A stretch of DNA of 64,000 nt from UBA9926 sp023261215 (GTDB lineage: Bacteria > Pseudomonadota > Gammaproteobacteria > Pseudomonadales > Azotimanducaceae): positions 3,838-67,837 of the forward strand of contig JAYPYV010000014.1 in assembly GCA_038136035.1 (NCBI GenBank), in the 5' to 3' direction. Position numbers and translations under genes: made by a program. Below are positions 17,780 to 26,608 of this stretch, piece by piece (position 1 is the stretch's first letter; each line of letters opens with the position of its first letter). Below the pieces are notes generated by a model. It was not told where the DNA came from. It did no database searches and saw only the letters and a program-made list of their open reading frames with translations.

Positions 17780-18646
17780 CTAAGATCGCTTGAGAACGAG
17801 CGCAACCCATCCTTCTTGCTCGAACTCATCGATGACGCTTGCGTGCCCCTCATAAGCCTGTTCAATCTGGACGCGCTGCGAATCAAGGATTCCAGACAGA
17901 ACCAAAGTACCCCCTTTTTTGGTGCTTTGACAGAGTTCAACAACCAGCTCACACAGAGGCTCCGCAAGGATATTGGCGAGGACGACATCATGATTGGCTG
18001 TATCAAGTTCACCCACTTGAGCGACCGTTAGATGCTCATCCACGCGATTCATCACTGCGTTCTCGCGAGTTGCTTGAACCGCTTGGGGATCAATATCGAC
18101 GGCTGACACCGAACCCGCCCCGAGGAGAAGTGCCGCGATGCCTAAAATACCCGAGCCACAGCCATAATCTAAAATACGCTGACCTGTTAACTCGGTGCGA
18201 TCCAGCCAACGCAACATCATCGCTGTTGTGGCGTGCGTGCCCGTGCCAAATGCCAGCCCGGGGTCCAAGGTCAGCACCACTTCGGCCTCGGCAGGCGGAT
18301 CATATGCGGTTGGCACGACCCACAACCTTTTCCCAAATGGCATGGGTTTGAATTGATCAAGCCACTCCCTTTCCCAAGCTCGCTCAACGAGGGTTTCGAT
18401 ATGAATTTGACCCCCCACCTCAGTGCTGAGGGTCTCCACAACTTGCGTTAGGTCAATGTCCTGCTCAAAGAGCGCTGACAATTCTGAATGCGCCCAAAGC
18501 GGGTGCTCGCCCAGCGGCGGCTCAAAAATTGGATCATCTACGGAATCTGTCAGTGTCACGGAAACCGCGCCAAGATCCCAAAGCATCGATTCCGCAGCGT
18601 CTGCCTGCGCCGCCGTTACTTCAAGCGAGAGCTTATTCCAGGCCAT
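17780..18646 (-). CDS. prmA: Ribosomal protein L11 methyltransferase
   Basis: PrmA trimethylates lysines and the N-terminus of ribosomal protein L11. The 288-residue protein has the family N-terminal L11-recognition domain (MAWNKLSLEV, then AESMLWDLGAVSVTLTD). The SAM-dependent domain follows, with DPGLAFGTGTHATT near residue 127, ILDYGCGSGILGIAAL near 158 and the NPPY-type motif as VVLANILAEPLCEL near 219. It lies 25 nt upstream of the zinc-ribbon gene, consistent with one transcript running through dusB-fis. In pseudomonads accB-accC would lie between aroQ and prmA; here the interval is about 200 nt with no gene. Confidence 0.95.
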   Translation of the reverse strand: MAWNKLSLEVTAAQADAAESMLWDLGAVSVTLTDSVDDPIFEPPLGEHPLWAHSELSALFEQDIDLTQVVETLSTEVGGQIHIETLVERAWEREWLDQFKPMPFGKRLWVVPTAYDPPAEAEVVLTLDPGLAFGTGTHATTAMMLRWLDRTELTGQRILDYGCGSGILGIAALLLGAGSVSAVDIDPQAVQATRENAVMNRVDEHLTVAQVGELDTANHDVVLANILAEPLCELVVELCQSTKKGGTLVLSGILDSQRVQIEQAYEGHASVIDEFEQEGWVALVLKRS

Positions 18647-18849
18647 GTCTTATCTCCTCTTTCACTCAGCAACCCCGCTCACCCACATCGGTGGCACCCC
18701 CTTTGACCAGTCCTGAATCATTACTAAGCTTACTCCGGGGTAGGGTCCTCTAACTCACTCGGTAGAGACACACAGCGGGCCGGATAGATCTGTCTCAGGG
18801 TTCCGTCCAAGCAACCAACTCATCATGTACCGGGGTTTGCCTAGACGAT

Positions 18850-19284
18850 CTAGTCAGCCAAACACACGCGCAAGGCCAAGTGATAACCCTCAACGCCTAA
18901 CCCAGAAATCACTGATCGAGCGACATCGGACAAGTAGGAGTGATGCCTGAATGGCTCTCGGACAAAAACATTGGATAAATGCACTTCTATGAACGGGATA
19001 GAGACCCCAACAAGTGCATCACGAAGCGCGATGCTGGTGTGAGTGAAGGCACCGGGATTAAAAATGATCGCTTCGTGATGCCCGCGGGCTGCGTGAATGG
19101 CATCGACCAGCACGTGTTCAGCATTGGACTGCAAACAGGTCAGCGAAGCGCCCTTGAGCTCAGCCGCTTTCTTTAGCCCAGCCTCGATCTGATCCAAGGT
19201 GGTGGTTCCGTAAACGTCGGGCTCTCGGGTACCCAAGAGATTTAGATTGGGTCCATTAAGCAGCAAGATGTTGTGTTCTGGCAT
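18850..19284 (-). CDS. aroQ: 3-dehydroquinate dehydratase, type II
   Basis: AroQ removes water from 3-dehydroquinate in the shikimate pathway, as a dodecamer of small subunits. At 144 residues it matches the family. Visible motifs are ILLLNGPNLNLLGTREPDVYG with the active-site loop Arg and Tyr, QSNAEHVLVDAIH near residue 54, IIFNPGAFTHTSIALRDAL near 73 with the catalytic His region, and IEVHLSNVFVREPFRHHS near 97. It provides chorismate precursors for TrpE in this window. The 203 nt between this gene's 3' end and prmA hold no recognisable gene. Confidence 0.96.
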   Translation of the reverse strand: MPEHNILLLNGPNLNLLGTREPDVYGTTTLDQIEAGLKKAAELKGASLTCLQSNAEHVLVDAIHAARGHHEAIIFNPGAFTHTSIALRDALVGVSIPFIEVHLSNVFVREPFRHHSYLSDVARSVISGLGVEGYHLALRVCLAD

Positions 19285-19569
19285 GGAATTCTTCCTAAAA
19301 ACCGCCGATGCATCGAAGTACCAATCAACGGATTATGCTAAGCCCTTGGGCGTCTATGTTTGCCAAAGCGTTAACCTGTTGGATGAGCCACGCTAAGCAG
19401 ATGAGTTCACCTTGTGACCCCGCCCAATCGATGCGCGCCATCGCCTTAACAAGGCGTTGGCGAACAGCCATCCTGATGTCTAATCGCGCGCTTACGCTGT
19501 CTCAAATGAAGTGCCCTGCCTCTTTAAGCTCAAACATTTTCGAGATTCTGTACATTCCCGACAGACCAT

Positions 19570-20220
19570 TCACCTAGAGCGCTCAGCCACTGAAATCAAC
19601 CGTTTCTGGGGTGGGTAACAATAGCCCTGTTTTGCACACCCTTGGTAAGTCACCTCAAAGTCCCCCCTAGGACCCGATCGTTCCTGAGCTTGAATGTCTG
19701 ATTGCGCCATCGATTCGCCTAACGCCAATTCAAGGTCGATGGGTGTCTCGAGCACGTAGACATCACCAAAGTACGGATCTCGCTCTAAACGCCCTTCAGG
19801 AAGCGGCAGAGAAATCGATTCGCCATCAACATCCGTGAGTAAAAATCGATCTCGGTAAAGATAGTAGCCGTCCTTCACCTGCCATCTCAGCCCCAGACGA
19901 CCCTCTTTCCACCAGTAGTCAAAGGGGAACGCCTCATCCACCGGGAGGATAGCCATCGGCTCGAAGAAAGCCTGACTACCCTGGGCCCGAGGCCCCTTGG
20001 TTTCAGCGAGAAAGATTGGACGCGCTGGGCTGATCGCCCCGGCCAACGCGTTGGTGGGTTCTAATGCCTGGTTCTCCTCAAGGAGGGCATCGGTGCCTGA
20101 AGAACGGCGCGACGCATCGGACGCCGACTCATCCCAACCTCTGATCAGCAAAACGCCCAGACCAATTGAAACTATCGCAACCAGCCCCAATACTACTCGT
20201 AACGGTTTATTCACATTCAT
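19570..20220 (-). CDS. Membrane-anchored DsbD N-terminal domain protein (stand-alone)
   Basis: The 216-residue protein has a single N-terminal transmembrane segment (LRVVLGLVAIVSIGLGVLLI), then a Ser/Glu-rich linker. The DsbD alpha (interchange) domain follows, with PVDEAFPFDYWWKEG near residue 92 and the redox pair in CAKQGYCYPPQ near residue 194, the CX5C motif of nDsbD. In full-length DsbD this domain passes electrons from the membrane domain to DsbC, DsbG and CcmG. Here the protein stops just after the second Cys region, without the eight-helix membrane domain or the C-terminal thioredoxin domain. Its place next to aroQ is the normal dsbD position. It may be a remnant or a working domain reduced by a partner elsewhere. 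Confidence 0.75.
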   Translation of the reverse strand: MNVNKPLRVVLGLVAIVSIGLGVLLIRGWDESASDASRRSSGTDALLEENQALEPTNALAGAISPARPIFLAETKGPRAQGSQAFFEPMAILPVDEAFPFDYWWKEGRLGLRWQVKDGYYLYRDRFLLTDVDGESISLPLPEGRLERDPYFGDVYVLETPIDLELALGESMAQSDIQAQERSGPRGDFEVTYQGCAKQGYCYPPQKRLISVAERSR

Positions 20221-20298
20221 GCGCCTGAGAGAACCCCTCGAGCACTCAATCTGTGGTGTGCCTTCGCAAACGACCCAAAATGAGTTTCTTAAACCTTC

Positions 20299-20806
20299 AT
20301 GCTCCGACAGTTTAACAGTTTTGAGTCAGACCAAAGCAGAAAGGCGCGACGCCTGACCTCCGCGCGGACCTGGGTCGTCCAGCTCATTGCCGTCAGTTTG
20401 GTTGCAAGCTGCGCTGCGCCAAACGCGCCGCCAACCAACACCACACCCATTAAATCTGTCCAGCCTACACCGCAATCTTCAATTAAGGAGCGCGCGCCCT
20501 CGATCGAGATTCAGCGGCTGCTCATGCTCGCGGAAAAGGCGATGCAACGAGATGCGTTGACTGAACCAGAAAGCGACAATGCCTTGATGCACTATCGAGC
20601 TATCCTCGCGATTGATCCCGATAACGAAGACGCCAAGGAAGGGATTCATCAGATCGTTGAGCAATACCTAGAGTGGGCGCTGAGCGAGATTGATTCGATG
20701 GCATTTGCCAAGGCCAGTCTGTGGCTCGAGCGGGCTGCGCTCGCCAACCCCAAAGCCCCCTCGATCTTCGCAGTTGCCGAACGATTAGAACTCAAACGCA
20801 GACTCG
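20299..20806 (+). CDS. Lipoprotein with TPR-like helical region, cut by gap
   Basis: The reading frame opens at 20299 and runs into the N gap. A lipoprotein signal appears after a basic n-region: VVQLIAVSLVASC, with the lipobox Cys near residue 40. A Pro/Thr-rich linker is followed by helical sequence with a TPR-like repeat (ALMHYRAILAIDPDNEDAKEG near residue 95, then FAKASLWLERAALANPKAPS near 137). No specific family is recognised. TPR lipoproteins often act as scaffolds for envelope complexes. It is transcribed divergently from the DsbD-like gene, 78 nt away. How much is lost in the gap is unknown. Confidence 0.6.
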
Positions 20807-20906
20807 NNNNNNNNNNNNNNNNNNNNNNNNNNNNNNNNNNNNNNNNNNNNNNNNNNNNNNNNNNNNNNNNNNNNNNNNNNNNNNNNNNNNNNNNNNNNNN
20901 NNNNNN
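20807..20906. other. Assembly gap (100 N)
   Basis: A run of exactly 100 N, the placeholder length used in scaffolding. The sequences on each side do not share a terminal repeat, unlike the other two gaps, so real sequence is probably missing. It removes the end of the lipoprotein gene and the start of the DUF2333 gene. Confidence 0.98.
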
Positions 20907-21868
20907 TGAGTTACGCGCTCGGTCTCCTTCTTATGGCGCTCCTGCCACTCGGCTTTTATTTCAATCAGACCCCCGAACGATTCGACATGGCTGACATCGA
21001 TCAAACACTCGCTCGAGCGCAGATTCAGCCCGTGGTGGGCACGCGCAGCGTCGCCACCCTCTCACGACTCATGTCATCCCTCCTTGAAAAGCCCGGAGGT
21101 TATTTGAGCAATGACGTGATGCCACCCAGCTCAATGATGGACAATGTACCCAATTGGGAATTCGGCGTGTTGGTGCAATGTCGGGACTTCGCGCGGGCAC
21201 TTCGCAACACCATGAGCCGATCACAATCCCAAAGCACCGAAGATGCCGACCTCGTGACCACGGAAAATCAATTTTATTTCGATAGCGAGTCTTGGCTCAT
21301 CCCACAAACCGAATCCGAATATGCCAAGGGGATCGAATCGCTACAACGTTACCTTCGCCGTCTGGGTGATGAGCAGCGACCGGATGCGCAATTTTATGCC
21401 CGCGCAGACAACTTAAGTGTCTGGCTGGGTGAAGTGGAAACTCGGCTCGGCAGTTTGTCCCAACGGCTGAGCGCCAGCGTCGGCAAGCGCCAGCTCGATA
21501 CATCGCTGGCTGGGGACGAGGCGGCGCGTCAATCAACCGAGACACGTACCGATCAAACCATCAAGACGCCCTGGCTTGAGCTAGACGATGTTTTTTATGA
21601 AGCGCGAGGGTCGACGTTCGCGATCTTGCATCTCTTGCAAGCCGTGGATGCAGATTTTGCGGACGTGTTAGACAAGAAAAATGCTCGGGTGAGTTTGCGT
21701 CAGATCATTCGGGAGCTTGAACCCACCCAAGAGACGCTGTGGAGCCCCATGATCTTGAACGGCAGCGGCTTTGGCATGTTGGCAAACCATTCGCTGGTCA
21801 TGGCGTCCCACATCTCTCGTGCGAATGCCGCTATGAGCGACTTAAGACGGCTCCTCGAGCAGGGCTAA
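20907..21868 (+). CDS. DUF2333 family membrane protein, 5' end missing
   Basis: The frame is open from the gap edge (first full codon at 20909) to the stop at 21868. The visible start, SYALGLLLMALLPLGFYF, is a transmembrane helix, so the true start lies in or at the edge of the gap; an in-frame ATG at 20933 would cut the helix. The soluble part contains GGYLSNDVMPPSSMMDN followed by PNWEFGVLVQCRDFARALRN, the hallmark of DUF2333 proteins of gammaproteobacteria. Later comes NGSGFGMLANHSLVMASHISRAN. The function of this family is not known. It lies 119 nt upstream of hppA on the same strand. Confidence 0.8.
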
Positions 21869-21987
21869 CTGGCTGAAAATTCGGCACCTTTCCACACAAA
21901 GAGTTCCCTCAAAGCTCACAATTTTGTACCATTGTGCGCTGCCCGGGGGGCGGGCAATTCCCAAACCAACCTCAATCGAGACTAGAT

Positions 21988-24018
21988 ATGATTTTAGATT
22001 CATTATTACCGCCACTCTTTGGCGTCGCGGGACTCGTTGTCGCGTTTGTGATCTACACCATCATGGTTCGCCAAGACGAAGGCGATGACAAGATCAAAAA
22101 AATTGCCGACGCCATCCACGAAGGCGCCATGGTGTTCATGAACACCGAATACCGGCTCTTATTTCTTTTCGCTGCACCCCTTTGTGCGATTTTGTATTTC
22201 GCCTTGGGTGCTAACACCGCCATTTCCTTCGCGGTGGGCGCGTTAGCTTCAGGGCTTGCGGGTTATCTCGGCATGTTTTCGGCCACAAAAGCGAACGTCA
22301 GAACAACGACCGCGGCACAGACCCAAGGCCAAGCCGGCGCACTAACGATCGCATTCTACGGTGGTTCGATCATGGGCCTCTGCGTTGCGTCTCTAGGTCT
22401 TGTTGGGCTTGGCTTCCTCTACTGGCTCTTCGGTGGTGACCCTGAATCGGCACATGCCATTCACGGATTCGGTATGGGCGCGTCCAGTGTCGCGTTATTC
22501 TCTCGAGTTGGCGGTGGGATCTACACTAAAAGTGCGGATGTTGGTGCTGATCTCGTGGGCAAAGTTGAAGCCGGCATTCCAGAGGATGATCCCCGAAACC
22601 CCGGCGTCATCGCCGATAACGTGGGCGATAACGTCGGAGACGTCGCTGGTATGGGCTCTGATATCTTCGAATCCTACTGTGGTTCGATGATCGCAACGAT
22701 CGCGATTGCATCGACGATGGTCATGTCTGATCCAAGCACCAACGCCTTGCTGGCTGGCGTCTCAGGCGCTCAAGCCCAGGCGAACTTAATGGCGTTCCCG
22801 CTCATTCTTGCGTCACTCGGCCTCGTCTGTTCCGTTATCGGGATTCTCGTGGTCCGCATGCGCTCGAATGCTGCGCCTGAACAAGCCCTTCGAAATGGCC
22901 ACCAACTATCGGCGCTCTTGCTGATGGGTGCCGCTTACTGGCTTACGGGTCAGCTGGATCTGTCCATCAACGTTTTCTGGGCGATTGTGGCGGGTGCAGT
23001 CGGTGGCATGGCGGTCGGCCTCATCACTGAGTACTACACAGCAAGCAAACCGGTAGAAAGAATTGCAGAATCGGGGAAAACGGGCACCGCCACCGTCATG
23101 ATTACGGGTCTCGCGGTGGGCATGGAGTCTGTGGTGCTGCCCATTTTGTGTATTGCCGCCGTGATCTTTGTGTCCACTTCGCTTGCAGGCCTCTATGGTG
23201 TGGGAATCGCAGCCTGTGGCATGTTGGCCACCGTAGGGATGACCATGGCCCTTGATGCCTACGGGCCTGTTGCAGACAACGCTGGGGGCATCGCCGAAAT
23301 GGGGGGTCTGGGCGCCGACGTTAGAAAAATCACCGACGGTTTAGACGAAGTGGGTAATACCACGGCAGCCATCGGCAAAGGGTTTGCGATAGGTGCGGCG
23401 GCGCTCGCCGCGCTGGCCATCATTGCAGCATTTGTCGAAACGATGGTGCTCCATCAAGCAGATTTCTCGCTGCAGTTGAACGATCCGATGGTTCTTGTCG
23501 GCATCTTTATTGGCGGCACGCTGCCCATGGGCATTGCCTCTATCACGATGACAGCCGTGGGCGATGCTGCAATGGAAATGATCGAAGAGATTAGGCGTCA
23601 ATTCCGAGAAATCACGGGATTAATGGAAGGCAATGCTGAGCCTGATCACGGCAAGTGCATCGAAATTGCGACCAATGCCGCTCTGAAGAAAATGATCCTT
23701 CCCGGCGTTATCGCCATTGCCGCACCGCCTGTTGTGGGCTTCGGCCTCGGCGCTGAAGCGCTGGGCGGCATGTTAGCGGGCGGGCTACTGGGCTGCGTCC
23801 TCATGGCACTCATGATGGCCAACGCTGGCGGCGCCTGGGACAACGCGAAGAAATTTATTGAGCGCGGCAACTTTGGTGGCAAAGGATCTGAAGTCCACGC
23901 AGCTGCCGTTGTCGGGGATACCGTTGGCGATCCTTTCAAGGACACCTCCGGGCCGTCAATGAACATTCTCATCAACGTCATGGCCATTGTCAGCCTTGTG
24001 ATCGCGCCGCTACTTTAA
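21988..24018 (+). CDS. hppA: Membrane-bound ion-translocating pyrophosphatase, K+-dependent type
   Basis: The enzyme couples hydrolysis of pyrophosphate to pumping of H+ or Na+ across the inner membrane. From the ATG at 21988 it has 676 residues and about 16 transmembrane helices. The substrate site is intact: SADVGADLVGKVEAGIPEDD followed by DNVGDNVGDVAGMGSD, and at the C-terminus VVGDTVGDPFKDTSGPS. The diagnostic segment reads GNTTAAIGKGFAIG. Ala at the position that is Lys in potassium-independent enzymes places it in the K+-dependent class, which includes both Na+ and H+ pumps. The pumped ion cannot be decided here. A strong terminator follows. The PPi-phosphofructokinase gene lies about 1.1 kb downstream on the other strand. 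Confidence 0.95.
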   Translation: MILDSLLPPLFGVAGLVVAFVIYTIMVRQDEGDDKIKKIADAIHEGAMVFMNTEYRLLFLFAAPLCAILYFALGANTAISFAVGALASGLAGYLGMFSATKANVRTTTAAQTQGQAGALTIAFYGGSIMGLCVASLGLVGLGFLYWLFGGDPESAHAIHGFGMGASSVALFSRVGGGIYTKSADVGADLVGKVEAGIPEDDPRNPGVIADNVGDNVGDVAGMGSDIFESYCGSMIATIAIASTMVMSDPSTNALLAGVSGAQAQANLMAFPLILASLGLVCSVIGILVVRMRSNAAPEQALRNGHQLSALLLMGAAYWLTGQLDLSINVFWAIVAGAVGGMAVGLITEYYTASKPVERIAESGKTGTATVMITGLAVGMESVVLPILCIAAVIFVSTSLAGLYGVGIAACGMLATVGMTMALDAYGPVADNAGGIAEMGGLGADVRKITDGLDEVGNTTAAIGKGFAIGAAALAALAIIAAFVETMVLHQADFSLQLNDPMVLVGIFIGGTLPMGIASITMTAVGDAAMEMIEEIRRQFREITGLMEGNAEPDHGKCIEIATNAALKKMILPGVIAIAAPPVVGFGLGAEALGGMLAGGLLGCVLMALMMANAGGAWDNAKKFIERGNFGGKGSEVHAAAVVGDTVGDPFKDTSGPSMNILINVMAIVSLVIAPLL

Positions 24019-24035
24019 GCTCGCATCACATTAGG

Positions 24036-24063
24036 AAAAAGCGGGCGTTGCCCGCTTTTTTTA
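24036..24063 (+). terminator. Rho-independent terminator after hppA
   Basis: A perfect GC stem, GCGGGC-gtt-GCCCGC with A residues before it and a run of eight T after it, starts about 18 nt past the hppA stop. The A-tract before the stem makes it potentially bidirectional. Confidence 0.92.
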
Positions 24064-24207
24064 TGCCTGGGATTATTCGAGCACTGCAAAGCCTATCTCA
24101 CCCTCACTGCATTTTTTTGACGCGAACTCCCCTTTGAGAACATCGCGGTCCGCGCCAGGTAAGATCTACAATAAATGACTTAAAGCCCTATGCATTTCGG
24201 AGGACGC

Positions 24208-24765
24208 ATGCGATTCACATCTCCTACCCCCGACACCCTCAATTTTGACCAGCGTACCTTGTTCGATCGAATTGCCGAAACCCGTGCCAAGCCAACGAAT
24301 GAACCGCTACCCGGACCTTTTGGACCTTGGCTCAAGGTCCCTCACATTGGAACGCATCTTTGTGAACTCGGACATTCGCTCCGCTTCGAGAGTCTTTTCA
24401 AAAGGTCCGTGATGGAGATCGGCATCCTTGTCACTGCACGCCATTGGCAATCCAACTTTGAGTGGTTCGCGCACGCACCGATGGCCATTCAAGCGGGCGT
24501 GAGTGAAGCCAACGTCGACACGATTTATCGAGGCGAGCGCCCGATCTTCGATGACCCCAATGACCAGCTCGCTTTTGACACAGCGGAGGAGTTGCTCACA
24601 ATGCGATCCCTGAGCGATGCCACGTTTGAACGCTTGCGGTCAGGACTCGGAGAGGATGGCGCGGTGAACTTTGTTGCGCTTATTGGTTACTACATGGGGG
24701 TATCAGCGATGCTCAACGCGTTCGACATTCCCGTGCCCGAGGGGACAACGCCACCCTTCCCCTAA
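24208..24765 (+). CDS. Carboxymuconolactone decarboxylase family protein
   Basis: The ATG at 24208 is preferred over the one at 24190 because GGAGGA lies four to nine bases before it. The 185-residue protein contains the family core MEIGILVTARHWQSNFEWFAHAP near residue 68, in two pieces of the AhpD-like helical fold. A second helical segment ends in ALIGYYMGVSAMLNAF. The CxxC pair of AhpD-type alkylhydroperoxidases is absent; the only Cys is in LCELGH. So it is more like the gamma-carboxymuconolactone decarboxylase or an uncharacterised subgroup. It stands alone after the hppA terminator. The substrate is unknown. Confidence 0.82.
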   Translation: MRFTSPTPDTLNFDQRTLFDRIAETRAKPTNEPLPGPFGPWLKVPHIGTHLCELGHSLRFESLFKRSVMEIGILVTARHWQSNFEWFAHAPMAIQAGVSEANVDTIYRGERPIFDDPNDQLAFDTAEELLTMRSLSDATFERLRSGLGEDGAVNFVALIGYYMGVSAMLNAFDIPVPEGTTPPFP

Positions 24766-24811
24766 AACGATATGCTAAGCGTGCACAGTCGAAACAGTCG
24801 ATTCGTTGCAG

Positions 24812-24988
24812 TCAAGTGAATCGAGCGGGCTCACTTGCAGGAAAACATTGAACCCCGGCAAACGCCATCAACCATTGTGCGGCATTAAGGCTGATGGGGC
24901 CCATAAAGGCCGCGGTGATGTCGTTCTGGGCGAGCAGCTCGCGAGCTAACAACTGAGATTTGATTGCATAAGGCGAGCCGGCCCTCGC
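24812..24988 (-). pseudogene. Protein-like 3' fragment of a lost gene
   Basis: On the minus strand a frame with no ATG start runs 59 codons to a TGA at 24812-24814. It reads like real protein: LLARELLAQNDITAAFMG, then PISLNAAQWLMAFAGVQCF and a PASEPARFT end. A TAG closes the frame upstream at 24989-24991. I do not recognise the family. It looks like the C-terminal remnant of a decayed gene downstream of pfp. The rest of the 391-nt interval 24766-25156 holds nothing else I can support. Confidence 0.35.
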
Positions 24989-25156
24989 CTAAAGCACACG
25001 CTCTATCCGACTCATGGATCAAAAGAATCCGCTATGACCACGCGAGCGATCCCATCATAGACGCTCAAGTTACAGAATTTCTAATCATGGATGGCGAAGC
25101 TAGCAGGCCAAATGGGCCCCTGTTGCACGTCGAAGGGTTCGAATCTCGGGACCGAG

Positions 25157-26410
25157 TTAGAAGCCAGCGCTCGCTAATTTCTTTGGGACCAAGACACGCT
25201 TTAGCGACGCGTATTGGGGCAACCCGGTCTTGTAGGCGGGATAATCTTCGCCATGAATCAAAGGTGCGAGATAGGTTTTCGCCGCTTGCGTAATACCAAA
25301 ACCGTCTTTCGTAATAAAACGCCGAGGCATTTTCCGCTCGACATTCGCCACTTTGCGAAGGGGAACAAGTGATGTCTTCCATCGATAAGGTGCGTCTGAC
25401 AGTCTTTCGATCGTCACCATCACGGCATTGTGGCCCGCGATTGCGCTTTCAACCGCGCTGGCACCAACGGCATAGGCCTGTTCTACATCGGTTTTAGATG
25501 CAATGTGCCTTGCTGCCCGTTGGAGATAATCTGCAAGCGCCCAGTGACACTTCAACCCCAATTCCCTTTTTATCAGATCCACCAGGAAAGGGGCGACACC
25601 GCCAAGTTGTGCGTGTCCAAAAGCATCAGACACGCCGCTTTCCGCTAAAAAACGGCCTTCGGCCGTTTGCGCGCCCTCAGAGGCAACCACGACACAGTAG
25701 CCTTCTTTGGCGATCACCGCTTTCACTTTGTTAACGAAAACCACCGGGTCGAACGCAATTTCAGGAAACACGATGACATGAGGCGGATCTGAGGGCTTGT
25801 TCTTAATTAAGCCTCCTGCTGCGGCAATCCAACCCGCGTGTCGGCCCATCACTTCAAGAACGAACACTTTTGTCGAGGTTTCTGCCATCGAGCGCACATC
25901 AAGCGCGGCTTCCAAGGTTGATATCGCAACATACTTGGCGACAGAACCAAATCCTGGGCAGGTGTCAGTGAGTGGCAAGTCGTTATCAACCGTTTTTGGG
26001 ATGCCAATACAAGTAATCGGAAATCCCTGCCTATGGCTGTATTGCGCCAGTTTATTCGCCGTGTCTTGCGAGTCACCGCCGCCGTTATAAAAAAAATAGC
26101 CAATATCATGTGCTCTAAACACATCAAGGATCCGCTCATACTCCCGCGGGTGACTCTCGGGTGATTTCAATTTGTATCGACACGAGCCGAAAGCACCGCT
26201 TGGCGTCATTCTTAGCTGACGAATCGCGGCCTTTGTTTCCTTGGACGTATCAATGAGCTCCTCTCTCAATGCTCCAAGAATGCCATTCAATCCGGCGTAG
26301 ACTTTGCCGATTTCCTTTGCCTGGCTCGCACGCTCAATCACCCCGCAGGCAGATGCATTGATCACCGAAGTTACGCCTCCCGATTGAGCGTAAAAGGCAT
26401 TTCTTGGCAT
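25157..26410 (-). CDS. pfp: Pyrophosphate--fructose 6-phosphate 1-phosphotransferase
   Basis: The 417-residue enzyme phosphorylates fructose 6-phosphate with PPi, reversibly. The nucleotide-site loop reads FFYNGGGDSQDTANKL near residue 107, with Asp in place of the second Gly of ATP-dependent enzymes. The catalytic loop reads GIPKTVDNDL near residue 135, with Lys where ATP enzymes have Gly. These two changes are the accepted signature of PPi dependence. EVMGRHAGWIAAA near 185 contributes to fructose 6-phosphate binding. It is transcribed away from hsp20 with about 200 nt between them. The nearby hppA makes a shared PPi economy likely. A terminator-like hairpin lies inside the coding region near 25650. 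Confidence 0.94.
   Translation of the reverse strand: MPRNAFYAQSGGVTSVINASACGVIERASQAKEIGKVYAGLNGILGALREELIDTSKETKAAIRQLRMTPSGAFGSCRYKLKSPESHPREYERILDVFRAHDIGYFFYNGGGDSQDTANKLAQYSHRQGFPITCIGIPKTVDNDLPLTDTCPGFGSVAKYVAISTLEAALDVRSMAETSTKVFVLEVMGRHAGWIAAAGGLIKNKPSDPPHVIVFPEIAFDPVVFVNKVKAVIAKEGYCVVVASEGAQTAEGRFLAESGVSDAFGHAQLGGVAPFLVDLIKRELGLKCHWALADYLQRAARHIASKTDVEQAYAVGASAVESAIAGHNAVMVTIERLSDAPYRWKTSLVPLRKVANVERKMPRRFITKDGFGITQAAKTYLAPLIHGEDYPAYKTGLPQYASLKRVLVPKKLASAGF
25647..25670 (-). terminator. Terminator-like hairpin inside pfp
   Basis: In the sense of the pfp mRNA the sequence AAACGGCC-gaa-GGCCGTTT followed by more T forms a perfect eight-pair stem ending in a T run. This has the form of an intrinsic terminator but lies inside the coding sequence, about 60% of the way through the gene. 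It encodes QTAEGRFL. Whether it stops transcription while ribosomes translate it is not known. Confidence 0.35.
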
Positions 26411-26608
26411 TCGACACGATCCTCTGCAATCAACGCTCGCATTATAGACAAAGCCTCGCCCGGAAAACGCTAGACAGCCCTCGCTGACTCATCAAAAAAA
26501 TCGACGATGCCCTCTTGAAAGCCGTGAGGCGCACCCTATGTAGCGTTCAACGAAGGTTGATGCGAGCCATCATCCCTCAACTCAAACTCAGCAACTCAGG
26601 AGAACATT

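Noticed and set aside
19308..19577. 89-codon plus-strand open frame between aroQ and the DsbD-like gene
   Set aside because: It lies in the upstream region of aroQ, overlaps the DsbD end and has no protein-like pattern.
25130..25165. tRNA-like T-arm (GGTTCGAATCTC)
   Set aside because: The T stem does not pair well and no acceptor, D or anticodon stems could be built around it.
24964..25293. 109-codon plus-strand open frame
   Set aside because: It runs antisense into the 3' end of pfp and has no recognisable features.
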